Source: Sediminibacterium sp. (GTDB lineage: Bacteria; Bacteroidota; Bacteroidia; Chitinophagales; Chitinophagaceae). Taken from it: 17,368 nucleotides of DNA. Shown piece by piece: positions 16,515 through 17,368 of this stretch (within the stretch, counting starts at the first letter, position 1; every line of letters begins with the position of its first letter). Made by a program: the position numbers and the translations under genes. The notes under the pieces are model-generated. The model made no database searches and was not told the origin of the DNA. It was given only the letters and a program-made list of their open reading frames with translations. The stretch covers positions 1 to 17,368 of the forward strand of contig JAGNTI010000009.1 in assembly GCA_017987615.1 (NCBI GenBank). The letters are read 5' to 3'.

Positions 16515-17159
16515 TTGAAAGTATTTGTATCGATATTATTTTGTTTATTGGCTTTTAATATGGCCTTTGCGCAGCAGCGAATAGTAGCGGAGTGTACTGT
16601 GGTATATAAAGTAGAATCACAAGATACGCCTGATGAGGGTATGCATCAGAAAGCAACAAAAACGGTATATATCAAAAGTAATAATGCCCGCATAGATCTT
16701 GTAGCCCCTGCTTATTCTCAAACAACTATTTATAATAAAACAACGTCAACTGCTACTATTCTGCGTTCTTTTGGAGAAGATAAATACATGACGCCATTAA
16801 GTTTAACGCAGTGGCGAAAAGTGAATGCAGCCTTAGATAGTGTTCAAATTCAAATGACTAGCGACTCTGTTTCTATATTAGATTACACCTGTAAAAAAGC
16901 GGTGTTGCAACTAAAAGATGAAACTCAAGTTATCGTGTATTATACAGCCGCTATTATCCCTTCGGTAAAAGAATATGAGTATCTTTTTAAAGATATACCT
17001 GGGTTTGTATTAGGCTATGAAATGAAAGATGCAGCAGGCAAGAAAACGGTTTTTAAAGCCACGCAAATTAATCTATACAATCCTGTGTCTGCATCAAGGT
17101 TTGATATACCCACAAAAGATTACCGAGTTATTGCGGTAGATGATTCAATAAAATTGTAA
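16515..17159 (+). CDS. GLPGLI-like secreted protein
   Basis: This 214-residue exported protein is of a type frequent in Bacteroidota. It starts at TTG 16515: this gives a complete signal peptide (MKVFVSILFCLLAFNMAFA, cleavage near 19-20), while the first in-frame ATG (codon 16) would remove it. The mature part is rich in beta-strand patterns. ILDYTCKKAVLQL (121-133), VYYTAAIIPS (141-150) and LFKDIPGFVLGYEM (157-170) follow the order of the GLPGLI family: a CKKA segment, a YT/WYT segment and the GLPGLI motif, here degenerate as DIPGFVLG. The molecular function of this family is not established. The start lies only 12 bp after the yidC terminator, so the promoter must overlap yidC or the terminator, or the gene depends on read-through. 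Confidence 0.68.
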   Translation: MKVFVSILFCLLAFNMAFAQQRIVAECTVVYKVESQDTPDEGMHQKATKTVYIKSNNARIDLVAPAYSQTTIYNKTTSTATILRSFGEDKYMTPLSLTQWRKVNAALDSVQIQMTSDSVSILDYTCKKAVLQLKDETQVIVYYTAAIIPSVKEYEYLFKDIPGFVLGYEMKDAAGKKTVFKATQINLYNPVSASRFDIPTKDYRVIAVDDSIKL

Positions 17160-17181
17160 TTGGGAAAAGCTGGTGAGCTAA

Positions 17182-17199
17182 CTAATAATTAATTATTAG
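17182..17199. repeat. Perfect 18-bp palindrome at convergent gene ends
   Basis: CTAATAATTAATTATTAG is its own reverse complement. It covers the stop codon (17189-17191) of the minus-strand gene and lies 23 bp beyond the stop of the plus-strand gene. Without a loop or T tract it is not a standard terminator. In such AT-rich DNA part of the symmetry may be chance. Confidence 0.5.
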
Positions 17200-17368
17200 C
17201 AGGACTAGGTGTCTTAAACTTAGGCACTTTTACTTTAAACTTATAAGGGAATACAAATGAACTGTTGCCGTTATCAAAACGAAGCATTGAGTTCATTTCT
17301 GTATTGTTGTTTCCTTTTAATTGAAGACCTAAAGTTTGAATGCTTTTGTATTGCATTGTTGACTTAAG
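17189..17368 (-). CDS. 3' end of an unrecognised gene (partial)
   Basis: Translating the minus strand from the window edge gives an open frame of 59 residues ending in TAA (17189-17191); the 5' part lies outside the window. The peptide includes QYKSIQTLGLQLKG, EMNSMLRFDNG and FVFPYKFKVKVPKFKTPSP, with alternating hydrophobic and polar residues that suggest beta-strands and a Lys/Pro-rich tail. I do not recognise a family. Reading-frame continuity across 180 bases and coding-like composition support a real gene, convergent with the GLPGLI-like gene. Confidence 0.6.
   Translation of the reverse strand, partial: LKSTMQYKSIQTLGLQLKGNNNTEMNSMLRFDNGNSSFVFPYKFKVKVPKFKTPSPANN

Overview
The window is chromosomal DNA from a member of the Bacteroidota, probably close to Chitinophagaceae. 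The evidence is AT-rich coding sequence, promoter elements of the Bacteroidota type (-7 TAnnTTTG, once with a -33 TTTG box), start codons without clear Shine-Dalgarno sequences, a type III glutamine synthetase, a GLPGLI-like secreted protein and a lineage-typical EF-P. No mobile element, CRISPR array, tRNA or rRNA was seen. It is mostly a core housekeeping region.

Left part (1-2700, all minus strand): sucD (succinyl-CoA synthetase alpha) ends at a strong intrinsic terminator. Beyond it lie a secreted protein that looks like an alpha-2-macroglobulin stripped of its thioester-domain core, and an abutting FAD-dependent oxidoreductase cut by the window edge. Centre-left (2760-5390, plus strand): efp with its own promoter and terminator, then the accB-accC pair ending at a bidirectional terminator. 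Centre (5397-9214, minus strand): a small Spy/CpxP-like secreted protein, a type III glutamine synthetase and a type II glutamine synthetase, with a terminator between the two synthetases. Right (9493-17159, plus strand): purL-hldD, pyrG, yidC and a GLPGLI-like secreted protein. The last 180 bases hold the 3' end of a convergent unknown gene.

Functionally the region covers the TCA cycle (sucD), translation (efp), fatty-acid initiation (accBC), nitrogen assimilation (two glutamine synthetase families), and the glutamine-consuming nucleotide enzymes purL and pyrG. It also covers envelope building (hldD for heptose, yidC for membrane insertion). The glutamine synthetases lie beside two glutamine amide users, which may be coincidence.

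I found no obvious new multi-gene system. The points most worth a second look are an EF-P whose loop tip carries Arg32 instead of the canonical lysine, a pyrG leader with a consensus promoter, a terminator and a short ORF running through it (possible attenuator), the miniaturised alpha-2-macroglobulin-like protein, and the dyads upstream of both glutamine synthetase genes.
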